64,000 nucleotides of DNA from Utricularia gibba (taxonomy: Eukaryota > Streptophyta > Magnoliopsida > Lamiales > Lentibulariaceae), in assembly GCA_002189035.1 (NCBI GenBank), contig NEEC01000002.1, forward strand, positions 2,666,001-2,730,000. Reading direction: 5' to 3'. The notes beneath the pieces were generated by a model that saw only the letters and a list, made by a program, of their open reading frames with translations, searched no databases and was not told the DNA's origin. This document shows, in pieces, positions 13,066 to 23,197 of the stretch. The translations under genes and the position numbers were made by a program. How positions within the stretch are numbered: the first letter of the stretch is position 1; the number at the start of each line of letters is the position of its first letter.

Positions 13066-14557
13066 ATGGTGCAGTTGAAGAAGAGGCTCTCCTCTCGTCG
13101 CCGGCCGATTGTTGCTCCGCCGGTGTCCGTCTCCGCCCATATGCCGGATCCCGACGTCTACGTTGTCACCTCGGAGGGTATCAGGATTCCGGCGCATTCC
13201 AAGATTTTGGTATGCCTTCCTGTTTCTGCTGCGGATCTTTTGTGCTCTCTTATGCGTGTTCCTTGTTTAACGGGTGGTTGAAATGGGGATTTACAGGCAT
13301 CCGCATCTCCGATTCTGGAGGAAATCGTTGAGAGGCCGAAGAAGGATCGGAGCAAGATTCCTGAGATTCCGATTCTCGGTGTCCCATACGGCGCCGTGTG
13401 TGCGTTTCTCTCGTTTCTTAATTCTTCCAAGTGAGTAACCACCTCTTTTGTTTCCTCCACGACTCTTTTTGTGTGAATCGGGAGTCCCAAAAATTGAGAT
13501 TCTTGAATTGATGTGATTGTTCGCTTTGTGATTCAGGTGTAGCGATGAGCAAATCGAGGTGTATGGGGTTCATCTTTTAGCTTTGTCTCATGTCTACTCA
13601 GTTGACCTGCTGAAGATGAGATGTGCGAGGGGTTTGGCGGAGAGGCTAACTGTTGAATCCGTGGTGGATATGATTCAACTCGCTAGATTGTGCCACGCCC
13701 CTCATCTGTACCTCAAGTCTATGAAACTACTTTCTAAAGACTTCAAGGCTGTTGAGGAAACAGAAGGATGGAAGTTCTTGCAAGACCATGATCCCTGTCT
13801 CGAACTTGAGATATTGCAGTTCATAGATGAAGAAGAACAGGTACACTTCCCCTCAGAGAACTCCAGTGTTCGCATGCTACCTTTCACTCTATATAACTTG
13901 AATGAAATTCTGAAACCTTTTTGATGAAACAGAGGAAGCGGAGGACGAAGAAGGAACGTGAATCTCAGAAGCTGTATATGGATCTAAGCGAAGCAATGGA
14001 TTGCCTTGTGCATATATGTACTGAAGGGTGCACAAGCGTCGGTCCATTCAACGTGGATACCAATCGCAACAAGGGTCCTTGCAGCAAGTTCGCAACTTGC
14101 CATGGAGTCCAGCTACTGCTGAGACACTTCGGCACCTGTGAGAAGAAGGTGAAAGGGGGTTGCTTGCGCTGTGTACGAATGTGGCAGCTCTTCCGGTTGC
14201 ACTCATCTATTTGCGAACACGGCGATGAATGCAAAGTTCCCCTTTGCAGGTGAGGCTGCTTTTCCTTGATGCGGATGTGAATCATGTTTGGTTTGATATT
14301 TCCATCAACGTGTCCGGGAGATGATGCATTTTCAGTGACATCTTGATTCCCTGTGGGGCTATACCCTGTTGATGTCTCACAAACGCATGACCTATTTCTG
14401 ATGCAGACAATTCAAGGTAACAGAGGAGCATCGCCAGAGGAGAAATGATTCCCGGTGGAGGTTGCTGGCGAGGAAAGTAGTCTCTGCAAAGGCCATGTCT
14501 TCATTATCTTCACTCAAGAGGAAAAGGGTTGCAGAATCAAGGGAAACTTATGGGTGA
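13066..14557 (+). CDS. BTB/POZ and TAZ zinc-finger protein (BT1-BT5 family)
   Basis: Plant BT proteins are scaffolds that bind CUL3 through BTB, and calmodulin and bromodomain proteins through the C-terminal half. Exons are 13066-13209, 13297-13430, 13537-13840, 13933-14249 and 14407-14557, giving 349 residues with no break. The BTB domain starts at DVYVVTSEGIRIPAHSKIL and continues with ILGVPYGAVCAFLSFL and YGVHLLALSHVY. The linker helix region has TEGWKFLQDHDP and LELEILQFIDEEEQ. The TAZ domain holds the Cys/His set in HICTEGC, GPCSKFATC, LLRHFGTC, GCLRC, LHSSIC and VPLC. The tail has KAMSSLSSLKRKR, a basic element typical of the family. The start at 13066 is the first ATG after an in-frame stop. 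The subfamily (BT1/BT2 or BT4) is not resolved. Confidence 0.93.
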
Positions 14558-15369
14558 TCTGATCTGTGAGTCTCTAGCAATCACATGTTTTTTTTGTTTG
14601 TGGCTGGCTGGCTGGCTGGTTGGTGCAGGGGGCCATGAGACGATGAAGATACCAAACTCTCTTTTACTTCTTAGTGGTTTTCTCAAAAGCTTTAGCTTTT
14701 CTTTGGTTGGTGTAAATACTATGGAATAGCAAACTGTTGCTTCACTGTTCACGTCTGAAACGTGAAACTTCATCCTATGTTTTAAGACGAGGCTTCGCTA
14801 TTACTCTGGAAACCTCAAATTGGAGTGTTAAAAGGAGAGGAGAATTTGTGGGATACCAAAACTAAAATGTGAGAAAGAGACTTAACACAGAGCAAGCGGC
14901 AACCACAAAAGAGATTTCATTAGTGATTTGATATTTATTCAGTTACAATCATGATCTGTTAATGTACGTTTATTAGGCGAATATAAATTAAAATGTTTTA
15001 GATTATTCTGGTTTAATCAATTCTTAGAATGATGGTTTGTTCTGAATCATCATTTAATTCTTGAGAGAAATATGTGCGACTGAGAAAAAGAAAAATGTTA
15101 GTTTTAATCCGAAAAAAATGATTTTAAAATAGGGAACTCAATAATTTGATTTCAATTTTAATTTTAAATATTTTCTAAATATTTAACGGCGATTCAAAAT
15201 TCCAACTTCAAGTAGGAACGGTACCCGCGCGCGGTGTGGGTTGCGCATCTCAGGGCGAAGGTATTTTTCTTCCTCCTTGGGCGGAATATATTACGGCGTA
15301 TGGTGTTTTTGTTTACCGTTTTTTATAGTTTGATCTTGCGTAGGAGGATCTCGGAGAGATAGTTCAGAC
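14558..15369. other. Spacer between BTB-TAZ and succinyl-CoA ligase genes
   Basis: Presumed 3' UTR of the BTB-TAZ gene and promoter of the next gene. It includes a short GGCTGGCTGGCTGGTTGG run near 14602. The open frames here show no domain. I see no further gene. Confidence 0.5.
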
Positions 15370-18239
15370 ATGGTGAGGGGATTGCTGGGAAAACTAGCTG
15401 CTCGATCTGTCTCGGTAGCCGGGAAATGGCAGCAGCAACAGCAAGTTCGACGCCTCAACATACATGAGTATCAGGTATGCTCTTACGCTCACTCGTCTGT
15501 AGTCGGTCATATTGTGCGCAGATGGACCGTGGGATTATGTTTTTCTGCCAAGAGTTTGTTTGGTGTGATCCGAGTGAATGCAGGGGACGTGATATGCTTT
15601 TGCGTCTGATTCCGATTCATTCGTTTGTTTCATGGTTTGCAATGACACATCGGCCCTGGCGGTGTCCAACAATTTTGTATTTCTGGTACTTTAAGTTGCA
15701 AAAAAGATTATAATTTCAACCGTGTGGCTGGTGCCAGGGAGCTGAGTTGATGAGCAAGCATGGTATCAACATTCCAGGAGGTGTTGTGGTTGGTTCTGTC
15801 GATGAAGTCAAGAAAGCTATAAGTGAAGTTTTTCCAAATCACAGCGAGGTTGGAGACATTTAATCAATTTTTAAGATTGGTATGGGTGGGCTATTTCTTG
15901 GGTCTGTAATGCTTCTTTTTATTGTGGTTTTATATATGGAGGAATTTTTTATCTTTTAATTTTTAACTTATGCAGATAGTTGTTAAGTCTCAAATTCTTG
16001 CTGGTGGGAGAGGGCTAGCAACATTCAAAAGTGGTCTTCAAGGTGGATTTCATATTCTGAAGGTTGACCAAGTTCAAGAGATGGCTGGTATGGCTGTGAA
16101 TATTCGTAGAATGTTCAGAAAGTCAAGAAGTTTTTCAGTTCTTATTTATGTATTGTGTTGGAAAAGGAGATTACAGTGGATCTCATATCCTTGGTTGAGG
16201 AAATAGAGATCCACCTTGGACATCAGAAAGAAATTGGTATTTATTCTTGTTCAGGTTCACTGGATCATATAATGGCCCATTGTTATTGATAGTTTTATCC
16301 TGGATTTTTCATTTACGGTCAATCATTAATGGTGTTCATTGTATCAGGACCTATGCCTTTTTTATTTTTCAGGAAAGATGCTTGGGCAGATACTTGTTAC
16401 GAAGCAAACTGGGCCTCAAGGAAATATTGTCAGCAAGGTATCTACTGTTCATTTATTTGCATGGTGTCATGCGTGCTTAATCCTGGTTACGGTCTGATAA
16501 GAAGGTATTTTGATATGTACTTTCAGGTTTATCTTGCTGAGAAATTATCACTTGCGAATGAGATGTATTTTGCCAATACTCTTGATCGCACAAGTGCTGG
16601 CCCAGTAAGTTCCCTGTGATCCAAAGGGTTTTCCTTGGAATCCCCGTTCCTGTAGAAATTTTTATTCAATCCAGACGCTGCCTTTTCCTGAGTACTAACT
16701 AAAATATAATGCACCTTAGTAGTGCCATTCTCCTCAGGAAAAAAAAAATTAGTTCCCCATCCGTCCCGCAGATCATTATTGATTGCAAAAAGGGCGGAAC
16801 TAGTATTGAAGATCTTGCCGAGAAACATCCTGAACTGATTGTAAAGGTCAGATCACTTCCTGTTTTCAAAACATGTATTTGTTGCAAATAAAGACTTTTT
16901 TCCGATAATGTTCTATATTTTTCTTTTTTCCCAAGTGCCTATTGATGTGTTCACAGGAATTACTGATGAGGATGTAGCAAAAGTAGTTGATGGTTTGTCA
17001 CCCACCGTGGCTGATAGGAATGCTTCGATTCAACAAGTGAAGAAACTATACCAACTCTTCTGCCAATGTGACTGCACACGTTTGGAGGTAATAATTTTTT
17101 ATTACTTTTTGTTTCTCTTGTAAATCCCTTTCCTTCTTATACCATAAGATTTTATTTCGGATGAGCCTGGATGCACTTTATCCGTTTCTATCTTTTTGGA
17201 CAATAACAGATAAATCCTATAGCAGAGACGTCTGATAACCAGCTGGTTGCTGCTGATGCAAAACTTAATTTTGATGACAATGCAGCTTTCCGTCAGAAAG
17301 ATATATTTGCCCTTCGAGATTCTACTCAGGAGGACTCTCGTGAGGTATTGCTGGATTGCTATGCATTGTCATTTATTCTCGAGTCCATGTTCTTGACTTA
17401 ATGCATAATTTATGTATATTTTAAGGTTGCTGCAGCAAAGGCAGACCTGAATTACATTGGTTTAGATGGCGAAATTGGATGCATGGTTAATGGTGCTGGA
17501 TTAGCCATGGCAACTATGGATATAATTAAATTGCATGGTGGAAGTCCTGCCAATTTTCTTGATGTCGGTGGAAACGCTTCCGAGGGTCAGGTTGTTACAC
17601 TGCAGTTGGACTTCTTGCATCTGATTTTATCCCCTACCAGATATTTTTACGGTGATTCTGCCAATACTGTCATGTAATACATGTTCTTCTTTTAATGTCA
17701 AACAGGTTGTGGAAGCATTTAAAATTTTAACCTCAGATGACAAAGTGAAGGCTATTCTAGTGAATATTTTTGGAGGAATAATGAAGTGTGATGTTATAGC
17801 AAGCGGAATTTTGAATGCTGCTAAACAGGTACAAAGATCTTTGGGAACTTATAGTGGAGGCCTCTCCACCATGGAGAAACTTTGGAATTTGAATTGTGTA
17901 TGGCCAGGATAGGTTTTGCATTCGAATGCATGCTGTTGAAGCTTAGGTTTTAATGAGTTGTGAGTCATATCCGGTCTTGTCTCAGGTGAATCTTCACGTG
18001 CCAGTGGTTGTTCGCCTGGAAGGAACCAATGTTGACCAAGGGAAGAGAATTCTCCAGGTAACATCGAACCACAATTTCCAAATCGAGTATTCCATCAAAA
18101 AGGATACATTAGATGGACGTTGGCCTAACTTGCTTGTGGTGTCTGGTATCAGGAAAGTGGCATGAGTTTAATTACTGCCGAAGATTTGGATGATGCCGCT
18201 GAAAAAGCAGTCAAGGCCGCAGTAACTGATTATTCTTAG
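15370..18239 (+). CDS. SUCLA: Succinate-CoA ligase [ADP-forming] beta subunit, mitochondrial
   Basis: TCA-cycle enzyme subunit that, with the alpha subunit, converts succinyl-CoA to succinate with nucleotide phosphorylation in the matrix. Coding exons are 15370-15474, 15738-15848, 15976-16087, 16373-16437, 16527-16604, 16772-16846, about 16935-17087, 17210-17344, 17426-17590, 17706-17828, 17986-18057 and 18153-18239 (426 residues). A basic presequence ([20 protein letters not shown]) precedes [14 protein letters not shown]. The ATP-grasp part has [26 protein letters not shown] and DRTSAGP. The ligase part has [30 protein letters not shown] and the end [12 protein letters not shown]. One oddity: the exon starting [13 protein letters not shown] lacks a canonical in-frame acceptor. 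The AG lies one base too far right, as if one G were missing at 16935. Confidence 0.94.
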
Positions 18240-18509
18240 CTCATCTATCTTGATGTTTCTTCATCTCCGCCATTTTGAAAAAAAAAAAAAAGCAAGCACA
18301 CACATGAGAGCTGATGAATGAGTTACTTATCGGCCAAGAAGGTGAAACACTTGGAATCTCCACTGACTTGGTCTTTGTTCGGATCCGTACGGTTTCTGGC
18401 CTAACTGCTGATTGTTTTCCATACCAAATTCTGCCCCTTTGGGATTTGGGCACCCGGAAAAAAGTATTATAACTTGAGAAACAGCATATGAGCTTGAATG
18501 AGATTGTTG

Positions 18510-19375
18510 TCACCCTCTGCTGTCAGGTAGTGGCCGGGTGTCTTCATCATTCGAGAAGCCAGCAGCGGACTCTTGACCTGACTCATCGTTGGGTGAGTTC
18601 TTGCTTCTGGAACGTGAGGGTCTGCTGTCAGTATCTCTCGGCTTCTTTTTCCGGGACTTCTTTGGGATCTCTGGCTGGTCATTTCGTGATTCAGGTACAA
18701 GGCTGAGCTCGGCCGACCGAATTCCTGGATCTTCTGATGAATCCTTGGAGGTGCTTCGTTTAGAATGCCGGTGTCTGGTCGACCCCTCTTTCTTCTTAGG
18801 GGAATCACCATCAGCCTCACCATGGTGGCGCCCCGACGACCTCAACCCCCCGACGAATCCCTCCTCCTCGGTTTGCCACTGCTGTTGCTCCTCAGATCTG
18901 AGCAAGCAATTCTTTGGCGTTCTATTCAAAAAGCTTGAAAACCTTGCCTTTTTGCAGGTATGCAAGCACGCAGGAGGAATGCATGTGACGTACCTACCTG
19001 TCTCTTCGTTGCTCCCATTGGATGCTGAAGCCTCGGTTGGGCACTTGAATCCTTTCATCTGCACCACATTATACATTTACAGCTTGATGAAGGCGAAGAC
19101 GAAGGAGTTAGGTTCGTGTAGATGCAGCTGCATACGCACCCATTGAGGAGGGGACTCAGCAGCGGAAGGCCCATCCCACCCAATATGAGCCACGTGCTTT
19201 ACGTCCGTGGGGAGTCCAATCTGCATCTCTTCTTCCTTCTCTTCATCTGCGTTCGAAATGTGAAGCATCATTACGCATTTGCAGAAGAGCAGGGACGACG
19301 AAGAAGAAGCTGCTCACCGAATACATGAGAAATGTATCTCAGGCCTTTGAAGAAGCCCTTCATGCTGGTACCCAT
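18510..19375 (-). CDS. RIC: ROP-interactive CRIB motif-containing (RIC) protein
   Basis: RIC proteins are plant effectors of ROP (Rho-of-plants) GTPases acting on cytoskeleton and polarity at the cell cortex. Exons are 19375-19318, 19246-19140, 19058-18994 and 18897-18510, giving 205 residues. The N-terminus MGTSMKGFFKGLRYISHVF leads into EEEMQIGLPTDVKHVAHIGW, the CRIB motif (residues about 29-46), the only well conserved domain of the family. The tail is Ser-, Lys- and Arg-rich with HSKRSTSKDSS and QPEIPKKSRKKK, low-complexity blocks I recall in several family members. At the third donor, two overlapping GT sites exist (18997 and 18993). Only the second keeps a long open frame in the last exon. 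The gene lies tail to tail with the succinyl-CoA ligase gene (271 bp apart). Which of the RIC1-RIC11 types it matches is not resolved. Confidence 0.88.
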
Positions 19376-20073
19376 GTTCTCTTCTGTCTTTCATCTGATT
19401 GCATACATCCTCAGATCTGGGCGAAATTTGACATTCCAGAATTCATGCACGAGCCGAGCTGCCCCAAGGCTGGCTATGAATAGAATGCCTTGTTAGTGGC
19501 AGAGAGAAAATGAAGGGAAATATGATCAGGCAGGCAAAGGCAAAATAGTGCGCATGCTGTAGAGCGTGCAGTGCAGGAGGTAAATCAGGGCCTTCCATTT
19601 TGTCCATTGCTTAACAAGATCCCCCTCTTCAAGAATTTAAGTACTTGACAACATTTCTGCCACAGGTAAACAGATCTCTCCAGATGAATGAATAACCCTA
19701 ATAACCCCGATACATCATCCTCAGAATACACATGTCCTGATCTAGATTTTGCACTATCACATTTTCCCAGTCTGTAGCAGCATTAAAAGAAAGAGTAAGC
19801 TGCCATGGAAAAAAATTCAGGATAGTTGTAAGTTTTGTCATCAGGGGAACTAGCAGAAAAGGGAATTAGGTACTCAATTGAGAAGATATAGCAAAAAGCA
19901 CACCACCGCGGCGCTCTCGCCGGCGTGTGTGTAGGTGGGGTGGGAGGTTGATTCGGTTAAAGTCAACTGTCAGATAGAGCATTCTTCCATTATTCTGTTC
20001 CAATTATGTAATTTTATTTAAGAAAAAATAAACATCTATTTTCCTTCTGATTGCTTGTTTCCCAAATTGTAAT
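19376..20073. promoter_or_regulatory. Divergent promoter region of RIC and STK19-like genes
   Basis: A 698-bp gap between two divergent start codons, so both 5' leaders and promoters must fit here. No open frame with homology was seen. A short GC-rich patch lies at 19905-19935. I could not identify a confident TATA box for either gene. Confidence 0.5.
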
Positions 20074-21719
20074 ATGAAGAAGAGGAGTCAAGAATTGGTG
20101 GATCCGTCGAATGGTGAAAAGCGCCCGCGAATTGTCGAGGTTGAGAGTGCAAGTGGGGAAGATGGGATCAACTCAGAAGCACGCTCAATCGGTAGATTTC
20201 TGTATTTTCGTGAAGAAAAATTGAAGCTTTTCCTTCATCAGTAATTTTTCGTACTCCGTGTCCCAGGGGAAGATGCTACTTTTAGCGATGTTCTTATGGC
20301 TCTTCGGATGATGCATGCCCAGTTTCCTTCCATTGAAAAGGTGAGCTGCGTTTCTTTTTTGTCCCATTTTGTGTGCGGAACGGCATTCTTCTCGCTTAAT
20401 CACATGAGCCAGAGCTGAAGAAGGGTTGTATTCTTGTATTGAGATTAGCTGAATGTGCATTTTTCTGGTCATTCCTTACGAGTTCAAGCTATATGCTCGC
20501 TTCAGGGTTCCGTGCAGCCATTTGTTTTACAGTCGCAGTTGTACAGCAGCATAATGGATCGAACCCAAGTGGATAGAGAAGTAGAGGTAGTGCCACGAGA
20601 AGGGGGGCTTCATTTCTCATTCATTTTCTGCTTGTTTGATCTGATTCAGAGCAGTCTTTGCGAAGGGATGGGGTTTTGCGGATATTCAAGTTGAACAGTG
20701 GGCAGGATGATCATGCCATTATGTTCGTAACTGACTATCTAAATCAGGTATGCTATGTTTATTTAACTCGCAGCTTCGATCATGAACTGCTGTCTATGCG
20801 CACCTGCAAGCTTATCATTAATTTAGCAAGTTCTGTTCTTTCTTTTATTTTTTTCCGAGATTCATTTACAAGAGACAATTTAAAGCTTCATGGAGTAATA
20901 TCATCATCCTCCGGTTTGTTTTCTTGATTGTTATTCCAGATTGACCATCTTGTTAGAAAGATGGAGGAAAAGAAGCAGGGTGATCTCCATGTGTTTGACT
21001 GGTTTAAGACTCATGTCTTGCAGTCAAAAATGGGACTCAGTATTAGCCATGAAGAGCTCGTAAGCAACTCTTCACCCATGTTTCCTAATGCTACTGCTTC
21101 TTTTATCCACGAGTTTCTGCAAACGGATTACGTATTTCAGTGGTCGCTTCTCTCCTTAGGAGGTAAGGTGAAGGAGGAGAACATCTCTCAGTTAATCCAC
21201 TCCGGCTTTCTGGTAAGCATTTATGAAAGTGTTTGTTAACAAATGCTGATTTACAGTGAAGCGCCTTTGAATGAACACATGTTTAAAGTGCAGAACGTCT
21301 GTCTAGAGTGAACGAGTTATGAAATACCCACCTCATTTGTTTCACTGCACTCATGGCTACTTTTTTCTCTGGAAAATGTTTGTAGATACGCCAACTAACT
21401 GACTCACACACGTATTGGTTTTCCATTCCGAACATCGGATGGGTGCTCAAAGGACTGTCACAGGTAATGTATGCATTTCAGGCTACAAGTGTATTGAAAT
21501 CTGATCAGTTTGTTTTCCCATTCATAGGGAAGAAAGGAACTTCTGTCTCTTCTCAAGCGTCAAAAGTACAAAGAGATGTTGTTGCGCGTCTTAGAGAAGA
21601 AGCGCCTAAGGCTTTCTCCTCTTGATATAAGATTCCACCTCCGGGATCTCATTGGTTCAGGTCACCTGAAAATTGTTCCGACGCCCCTGGGGCTGTTCGT
21701 TCGGGTTGTCATCGATTGA
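20074..21719 (+). CDS. STK19: STK19-like winged-helix protein
   Basis: Homologue of the protein first called serine/threonine kinase 19, now described as a winged-helix DNA-binding factor in transcription-coupled repair rather than a kinase. Exons are 20074-20191, 20267-20340, 20506-20586, 20655-20747, 20940-21059, 21141-21212, 21386-21463 and 21528-21719 (275 residues). Recognisable blocks are EDATFSDVLMALRMMHAQFP, DRTQVDREVE-SLRRDGVLRIF, GQDDHAIMFVTDYLNQ, HTYWFSIPNIGWVLKGLSQG, and RLSPLDIRFHLRDLIGSGHL near the C-terminus. The short basic N-terminus (MKKRSQELV, EKRPRIVEV) may be a nuclear signal. Intron 5 (21060-21140) is in frame and open, so it could be misread as coding. The function is inferred from the family only. 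Confidence 0.85.
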
Positions 21720-22289
21720 TTTACTCTAAATGCAGAGTTGAGCATATCTATACTGACTATTCACTTACCCAGTCCATTGTAGGACACAGGGACACAAGCT
21801 GGGGAGAGTTTTCTCTTGCAAATTTATTCTTCATTCATCAATAGATAGTTTCTTTTCCGCTTCACACACGTAACGCATTTATCTCAGTTTGATACTCAAC
21901 ATGCCAATATGTTAAAATTTGAGTTTGTATGCTCATGGAGTTCACTTCTTCCTCTTACTTAGTTTGAACTGGTGACATCTCCATGAATGCATTGAATACC
22001 ATCAGATTACATATATCTGATATCAGCTACTAACTTCTTTCCTTTCTTAACTTCAGAATTAAGACCTATGCGCATGACTAGTTCTGAGTTTTTGACTGCG
22101 AAGATGATAGAAAGATCCTCCTATGTTACACCCATAGGAGGATCTCCTATTGGTTAAGACCTATGGGCATGTCTAGTCCTGTTTATCTCCTCCTAGATTG
22201 CTTGAGTTTTTATTAGATTCTCTATAACACCCAAGAAAGATTGAAGATACTGAAAGGGTTTTGGATCCAAGAGCTTGATAAGTATATAT
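21720..22289. other. Spacer with a short direct repeat, probably copia-derived
   Basis: STK19 3' region, then sequence holding two similar blocks of TTAAGACCTATG(C/G)GCATG(A/T)CTAGT at about 22061 and 22155. Between them is an imperfect palindrome around CATAGGAGGATCTCCTATTGG. Read on the reverse strand, this lies just after the copia RNase H relic, where a polypurine tract and 3' LTR would be expected. That assignment is inference. Confidence 0.35.
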
Positions 22290-22620
22290 ACTTTTATGAT
22301 TCTCCAATGCTATATATTGTCATTTGATGAGATTTTTGCTGATGTAATCTCCCAAAACGTGTAATTTGACCTTGATATGTTTGCACTCCCCAAAGAAGGT
22401 AGGGTTTTTTGCAATTATAATTGTGGATTGATTGTAAATTTGCCACATAATTGGTTGGGCAATGTTCAACTCGAGATCTTTGAATAGTTTCTTGAACTAA
22501 ATTGTTTCATTTGTTATTGCAAATACTAATATGTATTGCATTTCAAATGATAATTGTGAAACCTCTTCCTATTTTTTGCTGCTCCAAGAGAAAATAGTTT
22601 TACCAAGTCGGAAAACATAT
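22290..22620 (-). pseudogene. Ty1/copia RNase H relic
   Basis: On the reverse strand, a broken frame reads AKNPTFFGECKHIKVKLHVL with GDYISK after it, matching the copia RNase H block AKNPxFHGRTKHIDIKxHF. Upstream in the same direction, FSLGAAK sits where copia elements have FSWSSKK. Stops and frame changes separate the pieces, so it is a dead fragment. No RT or integrase was recognised nearby because the upstream side is interrupted by a large inverted repeat. Confidence 0.6.
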
Positions 22621-22708
22621 CATAAGGTAGATTTTTTGTTGTTTTTATTTCTAATATATGCACTATTGTAAAAGCCTTGAAGTTGTATTCTTTCACTTAA
22701 ATGATAAA

Positions 22709-23197
22709 TACAATATTTATTCTTATTTGCATCTTTTGTCCGATAAAATTTGGATAAAAAGGGTGGTAAAATTCAATAGTTTACTAAGATGAATATTTTT
22801 ATTTTATTGTCTTAAATAGTATATTTTTCTTAAATTTGAATATGAATGTAATCATGCTTTCGAGAAATCATATATAATATAATATATATTTGATTTTCTA
22901 GTCAATTTATTATTTGTTAATGCTTCCACACAACAAATACACATCAACAATCACGACAACTGTTGTGTGAATGTATAAAAAAATCATAAATTGATTGAAA
23001 AATAAAAAATATAAACATACAAAATTTTACATGATTCACTCTAAAACAATGATTATATCAATATCTCGATTTAAGAAAATCCACTATTTAGTATAATAAA
23101 TATTACGAGATTCATCTTAATAAAATATCAAATTTTACCACTCTATTTTTATTCAAATTCTATCGAGCAAGAGACACAAATAAGAAAAAATATTGTA
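22709..23197. repeat. Long imperfect inverted repeat, arms about 230 bp, loop 27 bp
   Basis: Left arm about 22709-22934 and right arm about 22962-23197 are reverse complements with mismatches and small gaps. The innermost 8 bp (CACACAAC / GTTGTGTG) match exactly, and blocks such as AAATTTTACCACTC / GGGTGGTAAAATT pair further out. Each arm, read outward from the loop, begins TGTTGTGTG, like two LTR-type ends placed head to head. It sits beside the copia RNase H relic. It could be a foldback transposon, a MITE, or two inverted LTR fragments. Confidence 0.7.

Noticed and set aside
18844-18900. A possible frameshift in the RIC tail
   Set aside because: It appears only if the first of two overlapping donors is used. 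With the second donor the frame is continuous.
18589-19146. A 185-codon open frame on the plus strand
   Set aside because: Antisense to RIC exons and an intron. The RIC gene has a CRIB motif and proper splice sites.
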